A stretch of 64,000 nucleotides of DNA from UBA1413 sp964567485 (GTDB taxonomy: Bacteria > Bacteroidota > Bacteroidia > Bacteroidales > Prolixibacteraceae): assembly GCA_964567485.1 (NCBI GenBank), contig CAZMMX010000001.1:115393-179392 (forward strand). The letters are read 5' to 3'. Positions 53,834 to 63,393 of the stretch are shown one piece after another (position 1 is the first letter of the stretch; every line of letters begins with the position of its first letter). Made by a program: the position numbers and the translations under genes. Under the pieces are notes generated by a model that saw only the letters and a program-made list of their open reading frames with translations, did not search any database and was not told the DNA's origin.

Positions 53834-55501
53834 CTATTTGAAGATCGAATAGGTCAGTCCGGCAGCCACAATGAAAGTGGTTTTCCCCAGTGTCTCATTG
53901 TAATTACCCACATCGGGATCGTTAAAGCTCACGGTCTGGTCCTTGTAGAAGGTGTTCATCACCCCAGCGTCAAGGATAAACCTATCGGCAAATTTCCACT
54001 GAAGGCCTCCCCCAAGGGAATAGGAGGGATTGCTATAGCTGAAGTCGCTCTGGTAGCTGTCGGCAACGCCCGGCTGGGAAGTCAATCCCCCCACACTGAG
54101 GGAAAAAGCATCACTCAGGTTAAACTGCAGACCCAGGGCCAGTTCATAATAATTCTTGTCGATTTCACGTTTGAGGCCACTCCTGAGATTGTTTCCCCAA
54201 TCCACATCCTTGTCGAAATAGAGGTTGTAGGAGAACTGTGTTTCCAGCCAGTCGGCGGGTTTGTAACCCACCCCCACCGCCAGGAAGGCAGGGATATCAT
54301 TACTGACTTCCTGACCGTCGGGAAATGCTCCAAGGTCATCGATCGGGGTGTCGTTGGTCAGTTTCAGGATGGTTTTGAATTCATATTTCACCCCGATATT
54401 CAGCTGTTCGCCTAAGCTCAGGTTGGCACCGAGGATGGGAGTCCATCCTGTACCAGTCTGGGTAGTTTCCACCTCTTTGTCGGCCAGGCCGTTTCCGGTG
54501 GCTCCCAGGGTGGCGGAGGTGCCGTTCAGAAGGGTCGCCTGTCCTCCGTAGGTAGTAGCCGCCGTGGTATAGGTCCCCTGTACCTGGGTGACATTCATGG
54601 CCGCAACCTGGGCAGCGGTGAGGCCGAGCTGGAGGAGTCCGCCTTCTATCTGCGCCTTCTGGGCACTGGAGATGTAGCCGGCACCCTGGACCTGGGCGAG
54701 GGTGAAGGCGCCTGCTCCCTGGGTAATGAGGGGCTGCAGACTGGTAGCCACACCAGCGAGCTGGGTAGAGGCAGCGCCGGCGGCCGTGGCCAAACCCTTG
54801 ACAGCAGGAGATGCCGTGCCGGTCAGCCAATCCTTGGCATTCACAAAAGTTCCGTTCACATTGAGCTGAATATTCCGAATAGAACCTTCATAGACGTTCT
54901 TCGCAGGAGTATAGCGGACACCGGCAAAACCCGATAACATGTCATTAATCTTGTAGGTAGCCCCCAACTGGATACCGTAGTATACCGAACTTCCGTTAAA
55001 ATAGAGTTCGGCATCATAACCCGAAACATCGTAATTGTAAGGAGCAGGTAGCTGCTTGAGAGCTGCCAGTCCGGGAACCAGCTTGGTCAGGGGAATCTCA
55101 AAGGTGGGAAGACCCCTTTCAAATTCTGCCGATCCGCCACCACCCACAGGTCCGAAACCAAAAGATAATGCCAGACGGTCCATTTTGTATACGGCATACA
55201 CATCCGGGAACAGCGGGGCCTTAACCTTCCCGAGATAATCCCCATCGTTTAACAGTGGAAAACTACTGTATACCGTCTTGTCCTGAAAAACAGACTGGTT
55301 ATGAATCGCAAAGTGCCAGCCGTCGTTCAGATAGGTTAATCCCGCCGGATTAAAGTATACAGCATCGATCTGTGTCGAGGCATTCCGGCTGGGCATTCGC
55401 ACAAACTTAGCACTCTGGTTTGTATTGGTCACCAAACCTCCTGCATAGGTCGTCAGCGCCGCGGCCACAACCAGCACAGTCAACAGAAAAGATTTCTTCA
55501 T
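53834..55501 (-). CDS. OmpP1/FadL family outer membrane transporter with Ala-rich insertion
   Basis: A 555-residue outer-membrane protein. A signal peptide ends near TYAGG (about 21), and the FadL hallmark is DAVYFNPAGLTYL (about 46-58). The beta-barrel ends in a C-terminal aromatic-rich strand (FIVAAGLTYSIFK). FadL members take up hydrophobic compounds. An insertion at about residues 222-345, rich in Ala, Gly, Gln and Thr, interrupts the barrel after the AKDWLTGTASP segment; it is predicted helical and may form a periplasmic or extracellular loop. Similar insertions are found in some Bacteroidota members. It is monocistronic, with a strong promoter-like sequence. Confidence 0.9.
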   Translation of the reverse strand: MKKSFLLTVLVVAAALTTYAGGLVTNTNQSAKFVRMPSRNASTQIDAVYFNPAGLTYLNDGWHFAIHNQSVFQDKTVYSSFPLLNDGDYLGKVKAPLFPDVYAVYKMDRLALSFGFGPVGGGGSAEFERGLPTFEIPLTKLVPGLAALKQLPAPYNYDVSGYDAELYFNGSSVYYGIQLGATYKINDMLSGFAGVRYTPAKNVYEGSIRNIQLNVNGTFVNAKDWLTGTASPAVKGLATAAGAASTQLAGVATSLQPLITQGAGAFTLAQVQGAGYISSAQKAQIEGGLLQLGLTAAQVAAMNVTQVQGTYTTAATTYGGQATLLNGTSATLGATGNGLADKEVETTQTGTGWTPILGANLSLGEQLNIGVKYEFKTILKLTNDTPIDDLGAFPDGQEVSNDIPAFLAVGVGYKPADWLETQFSYNLYFDKDVDWGNNLRSGLKREIDKNYYELALGLQFNLSDAFSLSVGGLTSQPGVADSYQSDFSYSNPSYSLGGGLQWKFADRFILDAGVMNTFYKDQTVSFNDPDVGNYNETLGKTTFIVAAGLTYSIFK

Positions 55502-55528
55502 AATGGATCTTTTATTTTTTTAACGATG

Positions 55529-55559
55529 CAAAAGTAGAATTAATTATGATATCACAAAA
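55529..55559 (-). promoter_or_regulatory. Promoter for FadL-family gene (TTTTG and TACTTTTG boxes)
   Basis: On the minus strand TTTTG (55555-55559) lies 18 bases before TACTTTTG (55529-55536). This is the best -33/-7 match to the Bacteroidota consensus in the window. Confidence 0.7.
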
Positions 55560-55670
55560 TATCGACCTTGATTTTCAATGCCTTATAAAACTTTTGAACG
55601 ATTTCTGTAAAAATTCAAATATTCCCTGGGCCGGCAAAGTGCAGGGACGGCAGAATTCACCGATCAGGGG

Positions 55671-57062
55671 TCAGATGTGGATAACTTCTCCGTAGGCTGC
55701 GGCTGCGGCTTCCATGATAGCTTCGCTCATAGTGGGATGGGGATGGATGGCCTTGATAAGCTCGTGGCCGGTGATCTCCAGTTTTTTGGCGACTACCAGC
55801 TCGGCGATCATCTCGGTCACATTTCCGCCTATCATATGAGCTCCTAAAAGTTCCCCATACTGTGCATCGAAGACCAGTTTGACAAATCCCTCTTTTTGTC
55901 CGGCGGCACTCGCCTTGCCACTTGCCGAATAGGGGAACTTGCCCACCTTGATTTCATAGCCAGCCTCTTTGGCTTTGGCTTCTGTGAGACCTAACGAGGA
56001 GACTTCAGGTTGGGTATAGGTGCATCCTGGAATATTCTTATAATCGATAGGTTCCGGGGTAAGTCCGGCGATTTTCTCCACACAGGTGATGCCCTCGGCT
56101 GAAGCCACATGGGCCAGCGCCGGTGTGGCAATGATATCACCGATGGCATAAACCCCCTCGACATTGGTACGGTAGAATTCATCGACCCTGATGCGGCCGT
56201 TTTCCACGGCAACGCCCATCTCTTCCAGGCCGATGCCCTCAGTATTGGGAGTGATTCCCACAGCGGAAAGGACCACCTCGGCTTCTACCCTTTCCTCTCC
56301 TTTTTTGGTTTTGATGGTCACCTTGCACAAATCTCCGGTTGTGTCTACACTTTCAACCGTCGAGGAGGTCATCACCTTTATCCCCATTTTCTTGAAGGAG
56401 CGCTCCAGTTGTTTGGAGACTTCCTCATCTTCGAGGGGGACGATGTTGGGCATGAATTCCACCAGGGTGACCTGGGTTCCCACCGACTGGTAAAAATAAG
56501 CGAATTCGCTGCCTATGGCGCCGGAACCCACCACCACCATCGACCTGGGTTGTTTGGGCAGGGTCATGGCTTTCCGGTAGCCAAACACCTTGACATAGTC
56601 AAGGGGAAGGTTGGGAAGCTGGCGGGTACGCGCTCCTGTGGCCAGGATAATATGTTTCGCCGTGACTTCTTTTTTATTTCCCTGCTCATCGGTCACTTCC
56701 ACCTTACCCTTACCGGTAAGTTTGCCAAAACCAGTGATGGTCTCTATCTTGTTCTTTTTAAAGAGGTATTCGATTCCCTTGCTCATGCCCGCGGCGACGC
56801 CACGGCTTCTTTTGATCATGGCTTCGAAGTCGGGTTTCACCTCGCCGGTGATGGACACCCCGTAATCGGTGGCGTGAAGGGCATATTCATACGCCTGGGC
56901 GCTCTTGAGGAGGGACTTGGTGGGAATACATCCCCAGTTGAGGCATATGCCTCCCAGGTTTTCCTTTTCCACAACGCCCACGCTGAATCCCAGCTGGGAA
57001 GCCCTGATGGCAGCCACATATCCGCCGGGGCCACTCCCGATGACCAATACATCGTAATTCAT
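55671..57062 (-). CDS. lpdA: Dihydrolipoyl dehydrogenase
   Basis: A 463-residue FAD/NAD disulfide oxidoreductase, the E3 subunit of 2-oxoacid dehydrogenase or glycine cleavage complexes. It has the FAD motif GSGPGGY, redox cysteines Cys40 and Cys45 in GGICLNWGCIPTKS, an NAD-binding GSGAIGSEF, and the catalytic His442/Glu447 pair in HPHPTMSE. No E1 or E2 gene lies nearby, so its partner complex is encoded elsewhere. It stands 69 bases downstream of the phosphatase gene. Confidence 0.96.
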   Translation of the reverse strand: MNYDVLVIGSGPGGYVAAIRASQLGFSVGVVEKENLGGICLNWGCIPTKSLLKSAQAYEYALHATDYGVSITGEVKPDFEAMIKRSRGVAAGMSKGIEYLFKKNKIETITGFGKLTGKGKVEVTDEQGNKKEVTAKHIILATGARTRQLPNLPLDYVKVFGYRKAMTLPKQPRSMVVVGSGAIGSEFAYFYQSVGTQVTLVEFMPNIVPLEDEEVSKQLERSFKKMGIKVMTSSTVESVDTTGDLCKVTIKTKKGEERVEAEVVLSAVGITPNTEGIGLEEMGVAVENGRIRVDEFYRTNVEGVYAIGDIIATPALAHVASAEGITCVEKIAGLTPEPIDYKNIPGCTYTQPEVSSLGLTEAKAKEAGYEIKVGKFPYSASGKASAAGQKEGFVKLVFDAQYGELLGAHMIGGNVTEMIAELVVAKKLEITGHELIKAIHPHPTMSEAIMEAAAAAYGEVIHI

Positions 57063-57131
57063 AATTTTCGGTTAAATTTATTTTTCATTCCCAATAACAC
57101 CCATTGGAGTGAAAGGTTTACACAAAGATAT

Positions 57132-57935
57132 TTATTTATCGTGACGTCCCAGGGTGCGGTGGATGATCCCTGAGAATTCCGGGAAATAGTTGCTGCTGGC
57201 TGCAATGATTTCACCGCCGAAGAGCCAGTTGTCGCCACCCTCGAAGTCGGTGACCCTGCCGCCAGCCTGTCTGACGATGAAGGCCCCGGCAGCCACATCC
57301 CAGGCATGAAGGGCGTGCTCGAAAAAAGCGTCGAAGCGTCCTGCCGCCACATAGCACAGATCGACCGCTGCCGACCCCATACGGCGCAATCCCCGGGTCG
57401 TGCGCATCAGCTCCTTGAGAACATCGATATAATGGTCTATCCTGTCGAAATCGTAATAGGGAAATCCTGTGCCGATGAGGGTGTCCACGGAATGATAAGA
57501 CTGGGCTACGCCGATCTCCTTTCCGTTCAGAAGTGCCGGTCCCCCCTTCCAGGCCATGAAAAGCTCATCATGCCCCATTTCATAGACCACTCCAGCTACC
57601 ATCTCACCCCGCTCAGAAAGAGCAATGCTGACAGAACAGGGAAAGATCCCATGAATGTAATTGGTCGTTCCGTCGAGGGGATCGATGATCCACATCAGCT
57701 CTTCCCCCGCTGCCCCTGCCGTGCCTTCTTCGGTGACAAACCCCGCCGCGGGTATCAATTTACGCAATCTCTCCACAATCATCTGCTCTGCCTGCTTATC
57801 GACATAGGTCACAAGACTGGCCTGGCTCTTGGTCTCCACATCACTCGATGTCAGCGTCTTACGCTCCCCCAAGATGAAGCGGCCAGCTTCCCTGGCGATC
57901 TCCTCCATCGCCCCTGCAATAATCTGATAGTCCAT
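57132..57935 (-). CDS. Inositol monophosphatase family protein
   Basis: A 267-residue Mg-dependent phosphatase. Glu69/70, the metal motif DPLDGTTNYIHG (Asp85 and Asp88) and the late WDVAAGAFIVRQAGG are present. Family members dephosphorylate inositol monophosphate, or 3'-phosphoadenosine nucleotides (CysQ), or act as SuhB. The intact GTTNY motif favours an inositol-phosphatase/SuhB type. It precedes lpdA on the minus strand. Confidence 0.91.
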   Translation of the reverse strand: MDYQIIAGAMEEIAREAGRFILGERKTLTSSDVETKSQASLVTYVDKQAEQMIVERLRKLIPAAGFVTEEGTAGAAGEELMWIIDPLDGTTNYIHGIFPCSVSIALSERGEMVAGVVYEMGHDELFMAWKGGPALLNGKEIGVAQSYHSVDTLIGTGFPYYDFDRIDHYIDVLKELMRTTRGLRRMGSAAVDLCYVAAGRFDAFFEHALHAWDVAAGAFIVRQAGGRVTDFEGGDNWLFGGEIIAASSNYFPEFSGIIHRTLGRHDK

Positions 57936-58022
57936 TCTTTATATTTTTTATGCATTCCAACTCACCTCGGCACCGCCATAAGGACAAGTTCCCTGAGGTA
58001 CAATTCTGGTTTTTGCCGGGCC

Positions 58023-59339
58023 TCAGGAACCCGCTTTCTCCAACCACTCTCCCCCCATATTTCCGTCAGGAAGAAGAGACACCAGCCTGACGGAAGCGAT
58101 CTCCCCGGTCATCTGCGGTCCTGATGGGAGCACCGTTCGAATATAGTTTTCAGAAAAACCGGTGATCCTCCCATCGGGAAGAAGCTCTTCCAGAAGCACC
58201 TTTGCCGTTGTGCCGCAGTTTTTACCGTAAAAGGCCAGCAGTTTCTTTTCTGACAGGTTGATATACTGTTGTGTTCTGAGTTTACGCTCTGCCACAGGGA
58301 CCTTACCGGGGATTTCCAGGGCACGGGTGCCGCTGCGCTCCGAATAGGGAAAGGCATGAAGCTGTGATATCTCCAGGCTGTTGATAAAATCGTAAGAGTC
58401 GCGGAACCGTTCGGTGGTTTCGCCGTTGGTGCCGGCGATGACATCGACGCCAATAAAGGCGCCGGGAATGACCTCCCTGATTTTCCGTACGCGGCCGGCA
58501 AAAAGTGCCGTGGTATATCTGCGCCGCATCAGAGCCAACACCTCGTCTGATCCCGACTGCAGGGGCAGGTGGAAATGGGGCATGATCACCGTCGAGGCGG
58601 CGGCCATGGAAATCACCTCATCGGTGAGCAGGTTGGGTTCCACCGATCCCATGCGCAGGCGCTCCAGTCCCTTTACCTTCTCCAGGGCGACCAGAAGCTG
58701 CAGGAAACTCTCACCCGTCGACCGGCCAAAATCACCGATGTTGACCCCTGTGAGGACCACCTCTCTGAAACCCCCGGCCACAGCCCGTGCCGCCTCGGCC
58801 ACGGTATCCTCCACGGAAGCGTTGCGGCTGCGGCCCCGGGCAAAGGGAATCGTGCAATAGGTGCAGAAATAATCGCACCCGTCCTGAATCTTCAGGAAAC
58901 TGCGGGTCCTGTCACCCTGGGAAAAGGCAGGCTGGTATTCCCTGATCTGCTGGAGCCTACTGACGGCCATTTCCGGCTTTTCCCGTTTCCTGAGGTCCCC
59001 GAGAAAAGGAACAATGTTGAACTTTTCACGGGTTCCCAGTACCAGGTCGACACCTACGATGGAGCTGATCTCTTCCGGACTGAGCTGGGCATAACAGCCG
59101 ATGACCACGATAAAGGCGGCAGGATTGCGACGAATCGCCCGGCGTATGGCATTGCGACTGCTCTTGTCCCCGGCATTGGTCACCGAACAGGTATTGATAA
59201 CGTAAAGATCGGCCTTTTCCTCAAAGTCGACACGTTCAAAGCCCGCCTGCGCCAGGGTGTGGGCAATCGCTGAGGTTTCTGAAAAATTGAGTTTGCAGCC
59301 CAGGGTCTGGAAGGCTGCTTTCTTTCCCTGATAATTCAT
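58023..59339 (-). CDS. mtaB: tRNA t6A37 methylthiotransferase MtaB
   Basis: A 438-residue radical-SAM enzyme adding a methylthio group to t6A37 of tRNA, giving ms2t6A. The UPF0004 domain carries Cys15, Cys51 and Cys82, and the radical SAM cluster is Cys155, Cys159, Cys162 in CDYFCTYCTIPFARG. A TRAM domain ends the protein. MtaB rather than MiaB is favoured by the FQTLGCKLNFSET start. The frame opens at a TTG three codons earlier, but ATG 59339 starts the conserved region. Confidence 0.95.
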   Translation of the reverse strand: MNYQGKKAAFQTLGCKLNFSETSAIAHTLAQAGFERVDFEEKADLYVINTCSVTNAGDKSSRNAIRRAIRRNPAAFIVVIGCYAQLSPEEISSIVGVDLVLGTREKFNIVPFLGDLRKREKPEMAVSRLQQIREYQPAFSQGDRTRSFLKIQDGCDYFCTYCTIPFARGRSRNASVEDTVAEAARAVAGGFREVVLTGVNIGDFGRSTGESFLQLLVALEKVKGLERLRMGSVEPNLLTDEVISMAAASTVIMPHFHLPLQSGSDEVLALMRRRYTTALFAGRVRKIREVIPGAFIGVDVIAGTNGETTERFRDSYDFINSLEISQLHAFPYSERSGTRALEIPGKVPVAERKLRTQQYINLSEKKLLAFYGKNCGTTAKVLLEELLPDGRITGFSENYIRTVLPSGPQMTGEIASVRLVSLLPDGNMGGEWLEKAGS

Positions 59340-59357
59340 ACCTGACAATTACAGGCA

Positions 59358-59365
59358 CAAAGGTA
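59358..59365 (-). promoter_or_regulatory. -7 promoter box (TACCTTTG) for mtaB
   Basis: Exact TAnnTTTG on the minus strand, 18 bases before the mtaB ATG. Confidence 0.55.
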
Positions 59366-59378
59366 TGATTTTTTAACG

Positions 59379-60713
59379 TCAGAGGAGGTCACTGGCCAGT
59401 TCTGCCAGGAAACTCCGCTCTCCCTTCAGCAGGTTAATGTGGGCGAAGATATCCTGTCCGGTCATCCTTTCGGTCAGGTAGGCCAGTCCGTTCGACTTGA
59501 TATCGAGGTAGGGAGAGTCGATCTGCTGAAGGTCTCCGGTAAAGATCATTTTGGTGCCTTCCCCGGCCCGGGTGATGATGGTCTTGATCTCATGGGGTGT
59601 CAGATTCTGGGCCTCATCGATAATGAAAAAGACATTCGACAGGCTTCGTCCCCTGATATAGGCCAGCGGAGTGATCACCAGGCGGTCTTCTTTCTGAAGC
59701 TCTTCGATTTTCTGGTATTCGGGACTACGGGCGTTGAAAACATGCTTGATGACTCCCAGGTTATCGAAAAGGGGTTGCATATAGGGGTTAATTTTTTCCA
59801 TGGCGTCGCCGGGGAGGAATCCGAGGTCGCGGTTGCTCAGGGCCACGATCGGGCGGGCCAGTAGGATCTGCTCAAACTGACGGTGTTGTTCCAGCGCAGC
59901 TGCCAATGCCAGCAGGGTCTTGCCGGTCCCCGCCTTCCCCGTCAGGGCAATGAGCCTGATCTCAGGATCCGTCAGCACATCAATGCTGAAGGTCTGCTCC
60001 GCATTCCGGGGTTTGATGCCATATACACTTTTCTTTTCCAGACGGCGCACCAACTTGTTCGGGGCATCGTAACGGGCAAGCACACTGGAATTGCCCCCCT
60101 TGAGGATGAAGCACTCGTTAGCCCCTGGTTTGTAGTTCCAGTCCACCGCCAGCACACTGAAAGAACCCTCCTGATAGAGCTTGTCGATCAATTCGGGACT
60201 GAAATTCTCAAAACTGGCTACCGTTTTCTCCAGAATATGAACATCCCTCACCTGGTCCGTCTTGTAATCCTCCGATTGAATCCCCAAAGACTTGGCCTTC
60301 ATGCGCAGATTGATGTCTTTGCTCACCAGGACAGTCTTCCGCGTGGGATTCTGCTTTGCCGTATACTCGGCAATAGAAAGAATCTGATGATCAGGGATAT
60401 CCTCATGGAATGAGTTCTTTAACTCGGTGGAATAAGGTTTTCCGGTTTCGATGCGGAGCTTCCCCAGATTAGGCCCCAGCGGCTTCCCCCCGTTGAAAAG
60501 CTCATCTCCTACGATTTCATCGAGTAACCTGACGAATTCCCGCGCCTGATAGTTGATCAGGTCGTTGCCTCTTTTGAATTTATCCAGCTCTTCCAAAACA
60601 ACAATGGGAAGGACAATGTCGTTCTCCTCAAACTGGTAAATACAGGTGTGATCATGCAAGATCACATTGGTGTCAAGAATGAAAATCTTGCTCGTAATCT
60701 TCTTTTTAGGCAT
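59379..60713 (-). CDS. PIN-PhoH fusion ATPase (PhoH2/YlaK type)
   Basis: A 444-residue protein with an N-terminal PIN ribonuclease domain (about 9-150; FILDTNVILHD and later DHQIL/SKDINLR acid residues) and a C-terminal PhoH ATPase (about 240-440; Walker A TGKAGTGKT near 258-266, Walker B FIIDEAQN). PIN-PhoH proteins studied elsewhere unwind and cleave RNA. An in-frame ATG at 60776 would add 21 residues. ATG 60713 is preferred because the PIN fold starts right after it, but the leader could be real. It is single-gene, convergent with no gene and divergent from folC. Confidence 0.9.
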   Translation of the reverse strand: MPKKKITSKIFILDTNVILHDHTCIYQFEENDIVLPIVVLEELDKFKRGNDLINYQAREFVRLLDEIVGDELFNGGKPLGPNLGKLRIETGKPYSTELKNSFHEDIPDHQILSIAEYTAKQNPTRKTVLVSKDINLRMKAKSLGIQSEDYKTDQVRDVHILEKTVASFENFSPELIDKLYQEGSFSVLAVDWNYKPGANECFILKGGNSSVLARYDAPNKLVRRLEKKSVYGIKPRNAEQTFSIDVLTDPEIRLIALTGKAGTGKTLLALAAALEQHRQFEQILLARPIVALSNRDLGFLPGDAMEKINPYMQPLFDNLGVIKHVFNARSPEYQKIEELQKEDRLVITPLAYIRGRSLSNVFFIIDEAQNLTPHEIKTIITRAGEGTKMIFTGDLQQIDSPYLDIKSNGLAYLTERMTGQDIFAHINLLKGERSFLAELASDLL

Positions 60714-60813
60714 TTCCGGATTTTTGATTTTCGTAAATGTAAATATTTCGGGTTCATTTTTCGGGCCCTTGACCATAATTTAATAAACTTGCAACGGTTA
60801 ATAAGTTTAGACC

Positions 60814-61753
60814 ATGGACCGGTATCAGTCGATTTTGGAGTATCTCTACACCCGTTTGCCCATGTTTCAGCGCACGGGGCCGGCGGCTTATAAACACTCC
60901 CTGGGGAACACCCTGGCGCTCGACAGAATGTATGGGCACCCCCACCGGGAGTTCCGCACCCTTCACATTGCCGGGACCAATGGCAAGGGGTCGGTGTCGC
61001 ACATGCTGGCGGCCGTCCTGCAGGCTTCAGGGTACCGCACCGGACTCTACACCTCGCCACACCTGGTCGATTTCAGGGAGAGGATCAGAATCAACGGAAG
61101 GATGGTCCCCAAGGCAGAGATTGTACGCATGGTCAGTGATTTTCACCGGCGGAACCACGACGAAGAGATCGCCCCCTCCTTTTTCGAGCTCACGGCAGCC
61201 CTGGCCTTTGACTATTTCGCACGCAAAAAAGTCGACATCGCCGTCATCGAAACCGGTCTGGGAGGAAGGCTCGACTCCACAAATATTATCTCCCCGGAAG
61301 TCAGCATCATCACCAACATCAGCTTCGACCACATGACGTTGCTGGGGAACACCCTTACAGAAATAGCCGCGGAAAAGGCAGGGATCATCAAACCGGGGGT
61401 TCCGGTGGTCATCAGCGAATGGCAGCCCGAAGTAGCCTCTCTCTTTGAGGAGAAAGCTGCAGAACAGGGTTCTCCCCTCCTTTTCGCCGGAAAGGAATAC
61501 TACGCTGACTATAGCATGAGGGATACCGCCGGCAGGCAGGTATTCAATTTCCACAGGGGGGTGACTCAGGATTACCGGAAAGTCACCACAGACCTGACGG
61601 CGACCAGAGAAGAGGTTCCGGGGAAAACCGGGGATATGGGAACAGCGAAGACCGCAGCCCGGGAAACAGGAACAGAGAAGGCCGCAGCCGGCAACAGGGG
61701 ATATGAAGGACTCAGGAGCGACCTCACGGGGAGCTACCAGCGCCTCAACATTC
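60814..61753 (+). CDS. folC: Folylpolyglutamate/dihydrofolate synthase, 3' end lost in gap
   Basis: The first 313 residues of a Mur-ligase-like enzyme that joins glutamate to folate. The P-loop is AGTNGKGSVSHML (about 52-64), followed by TSPHLVDFRERI, ETGLGGRLDSTN and SFDHMTLLGNTL. The expected LTGSYQRLNI is reached just before the assembly gap. Between residues about 245 and 305 lies a charged, repeat-bearing insertion (GTAKTAARETGTEKAAAG) not expected in the family. An exact promoter box was not found; TAAACTTG (60784-60791) is one mismatch away. Confidence 0.9.
61630..61705 (+). repeat. Short tandem repeat inside folC
   Basis: Two 21-base units (61639-61659 and 61669-61689, 19 of 21 identical, 30-base period), flanked by GGGGATATG at 61630-61638 and 61697-61705. 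It encodes the unusual insertion in FolC. Confidence 0.75.
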
Positions 61754-61853
61754 NNNNNNNNNNNNNNNNNNNNNNNNNNNNNNNNNNNNNNNNNNNNNNN
61801 NNNNNNNNNNNNNNNNNNNNNNNNNNNNNNNNNNNNNNNNNNNNNNNNNNNNN
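61754..61853. other. Assembly gap (100 N)
   Basis: Exactly 100 undetermined bases, the usual placeholder for a scaffold gap of unknown length. The folC frame enters from the left and an unrelated esterase frame leaves on the right. Reading frames running through it are artefacts. Confidence 0.98.
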
Positions 61854-63358
61854 TAGTTTTGGCTGCGGCCATGGCCCTGGGAGGCCAGGCGCAGGAGAAA
61901 AAATCCTCCTCCGCGGAATTTCCCCCGCTGGTCACCTTCACCGCACAGCAGGACCATGAAAACATGATGAAGCAACTGGGCATCACGATACTGCGGCCGG
62001 GCCCCAGCGGCAATGAATCGGATCCCAACCATGCCAACTACGACGAAACAATGGCCAATCCCTGTCCGGAACTACCCGAAGTGCTCACCACAAAAAAAGG
62101 GATGAAGGTGACCACCCCTGACCTGTGGTGGAAAGTACGCAGGCCTGAGATTGTGGAGGAGTTTGAAAAAGAGGTGTACGGACGGCTTCCGGCCCGCATT
62201 CCGGAAGTGACCTGGACGGTAAAAATCACCGACCGCGAATTTGTCGGGTGGACTCCGGTGATTGCCAAACAGTTGGTGGGGCATGTCGACAACAGCGCAT
62301 ATCCGCTGATCGACGTGGAAATCGACATGATGCTGGTGGTGCCCGCCAATGCCAGGGGACCGGTACCCGTGCTGATGATGTTCGGGCGTCCTTCTTTTCC
62401 TGCGCCGGCCCAGCCTTCTTCCGAAGACCTGGAAAAGCTGAACGACGCCTTCAGGGCGATGATGATCGCCCATGATCCCTCGATGAAAGAGATCTTTGAC
62501 CGTTATCCGGCCTATACGCCCATCACCCGGGCGGCCATGCCGAATCCCTTTGCACCCCGGAGTCAGGCGGAGCCCTCACCCACCGAACAGCTCCTCGCCG
62601 CTGGCTGGGGATATGCCACCATAGATCCCAATTCCATACAGGCCGATAATGGCGCGGGCATCACCCGGGGGATCATCGGACTGGTCAACAAGGGACAACC
62701 CCGGAAACCCGAAGACTGGGGCGCTTTGAGGGCCTGGGCCTGGGGAGCCGCACGCGGACTCGATTACCTGGAGACCGACCCCCTGGTAGATGCCAAAAAA
62801 GTGGGCATCGAAGGGGTATCCCGCTATGGAAAAGCCGCCCTGGTCACCCTGGCCTTTGAACCCCGTTTTGCCATGGGATTGATCGGTTCCTCGGGAAAGG
62901 GAGGCATCACCCTGCACCGCCGTAACTTCGGCGAAGCCGTGGAGAGCCTTACCGGCGGAGAATATTACTGGATGGCCGGGAACTACATGAAATATGGAGC
63001 CGAAGAAGCTGCCTTTGGCAGAAAAACAGGCTGTGACCTGCCCGTCGACTCCCACCAGCTGCTGGCCCTCTGTGCCCCCCGACTGGCCTTCATCAGCTAC
63101 GGAATCCCTGAAAAAGGAGATGCCAAATGGCTCGACCAGCAGGGCAGCTGGATGGCCACCATTGCCGCAGGACCCGTATACAAGCTCCTGGGAGCCCGGG
63201 ACCTGGGCGTTTCCAACAATTACATGACGGAGAAAATGCCCCCGGTGAACACCGGACTGCTCGACGGGGAACTGGCGTGGCGCCAGCACGACGGCGGCCA
63301 TACCGACGCCCCCAATGTCAAACATTTCATCCCCTGGGCCCTGAAATTCCTGAAATAG
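61854..63358 (+). CDS. CE15-like glucuronoyl esterase, 5' end lost in gap
   Basis: The coding frame begins at 61856 inside a signal peptide (VLAAAMALGGQAQ), so only the first residues are missing; about 500 residues are visible. The alpha/beta-hydrolase motif GVSRYGKAALV supplies the nucleophile Ser, and QHDGGHTDAPN the catalytic His. These match carbohydrate esterase family 15, which cleaves esters between lignin alcohols and 4-O-methyl-glucuronate in xylan. The usual Cys of GCSRxGK is Val here, as in some bacterial members. Export suggests action in the periplasm or outside the cell. Specificity is inferred. Confidence 0.83.
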
Positions 63359-63393
63359 AACTTGGGGAAACCTGTGCGATGCTCATCCAAATC

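Noticed and set aside
56109..57173. 354-codon plus-strand frame
   Set aside because: Antisense shadow of lpdA.
61027..62037. Minus-strand frame across the gap
   Set aside because: It is antisense to folC and the esterase and crosses Ns; no family features.
61703..63358. Continuous frame through the N run joining FolC-region sequence to the esterase
   Set aside because: The N run translates as X, and the upstream part is out of frame with folC; the join is artificial.
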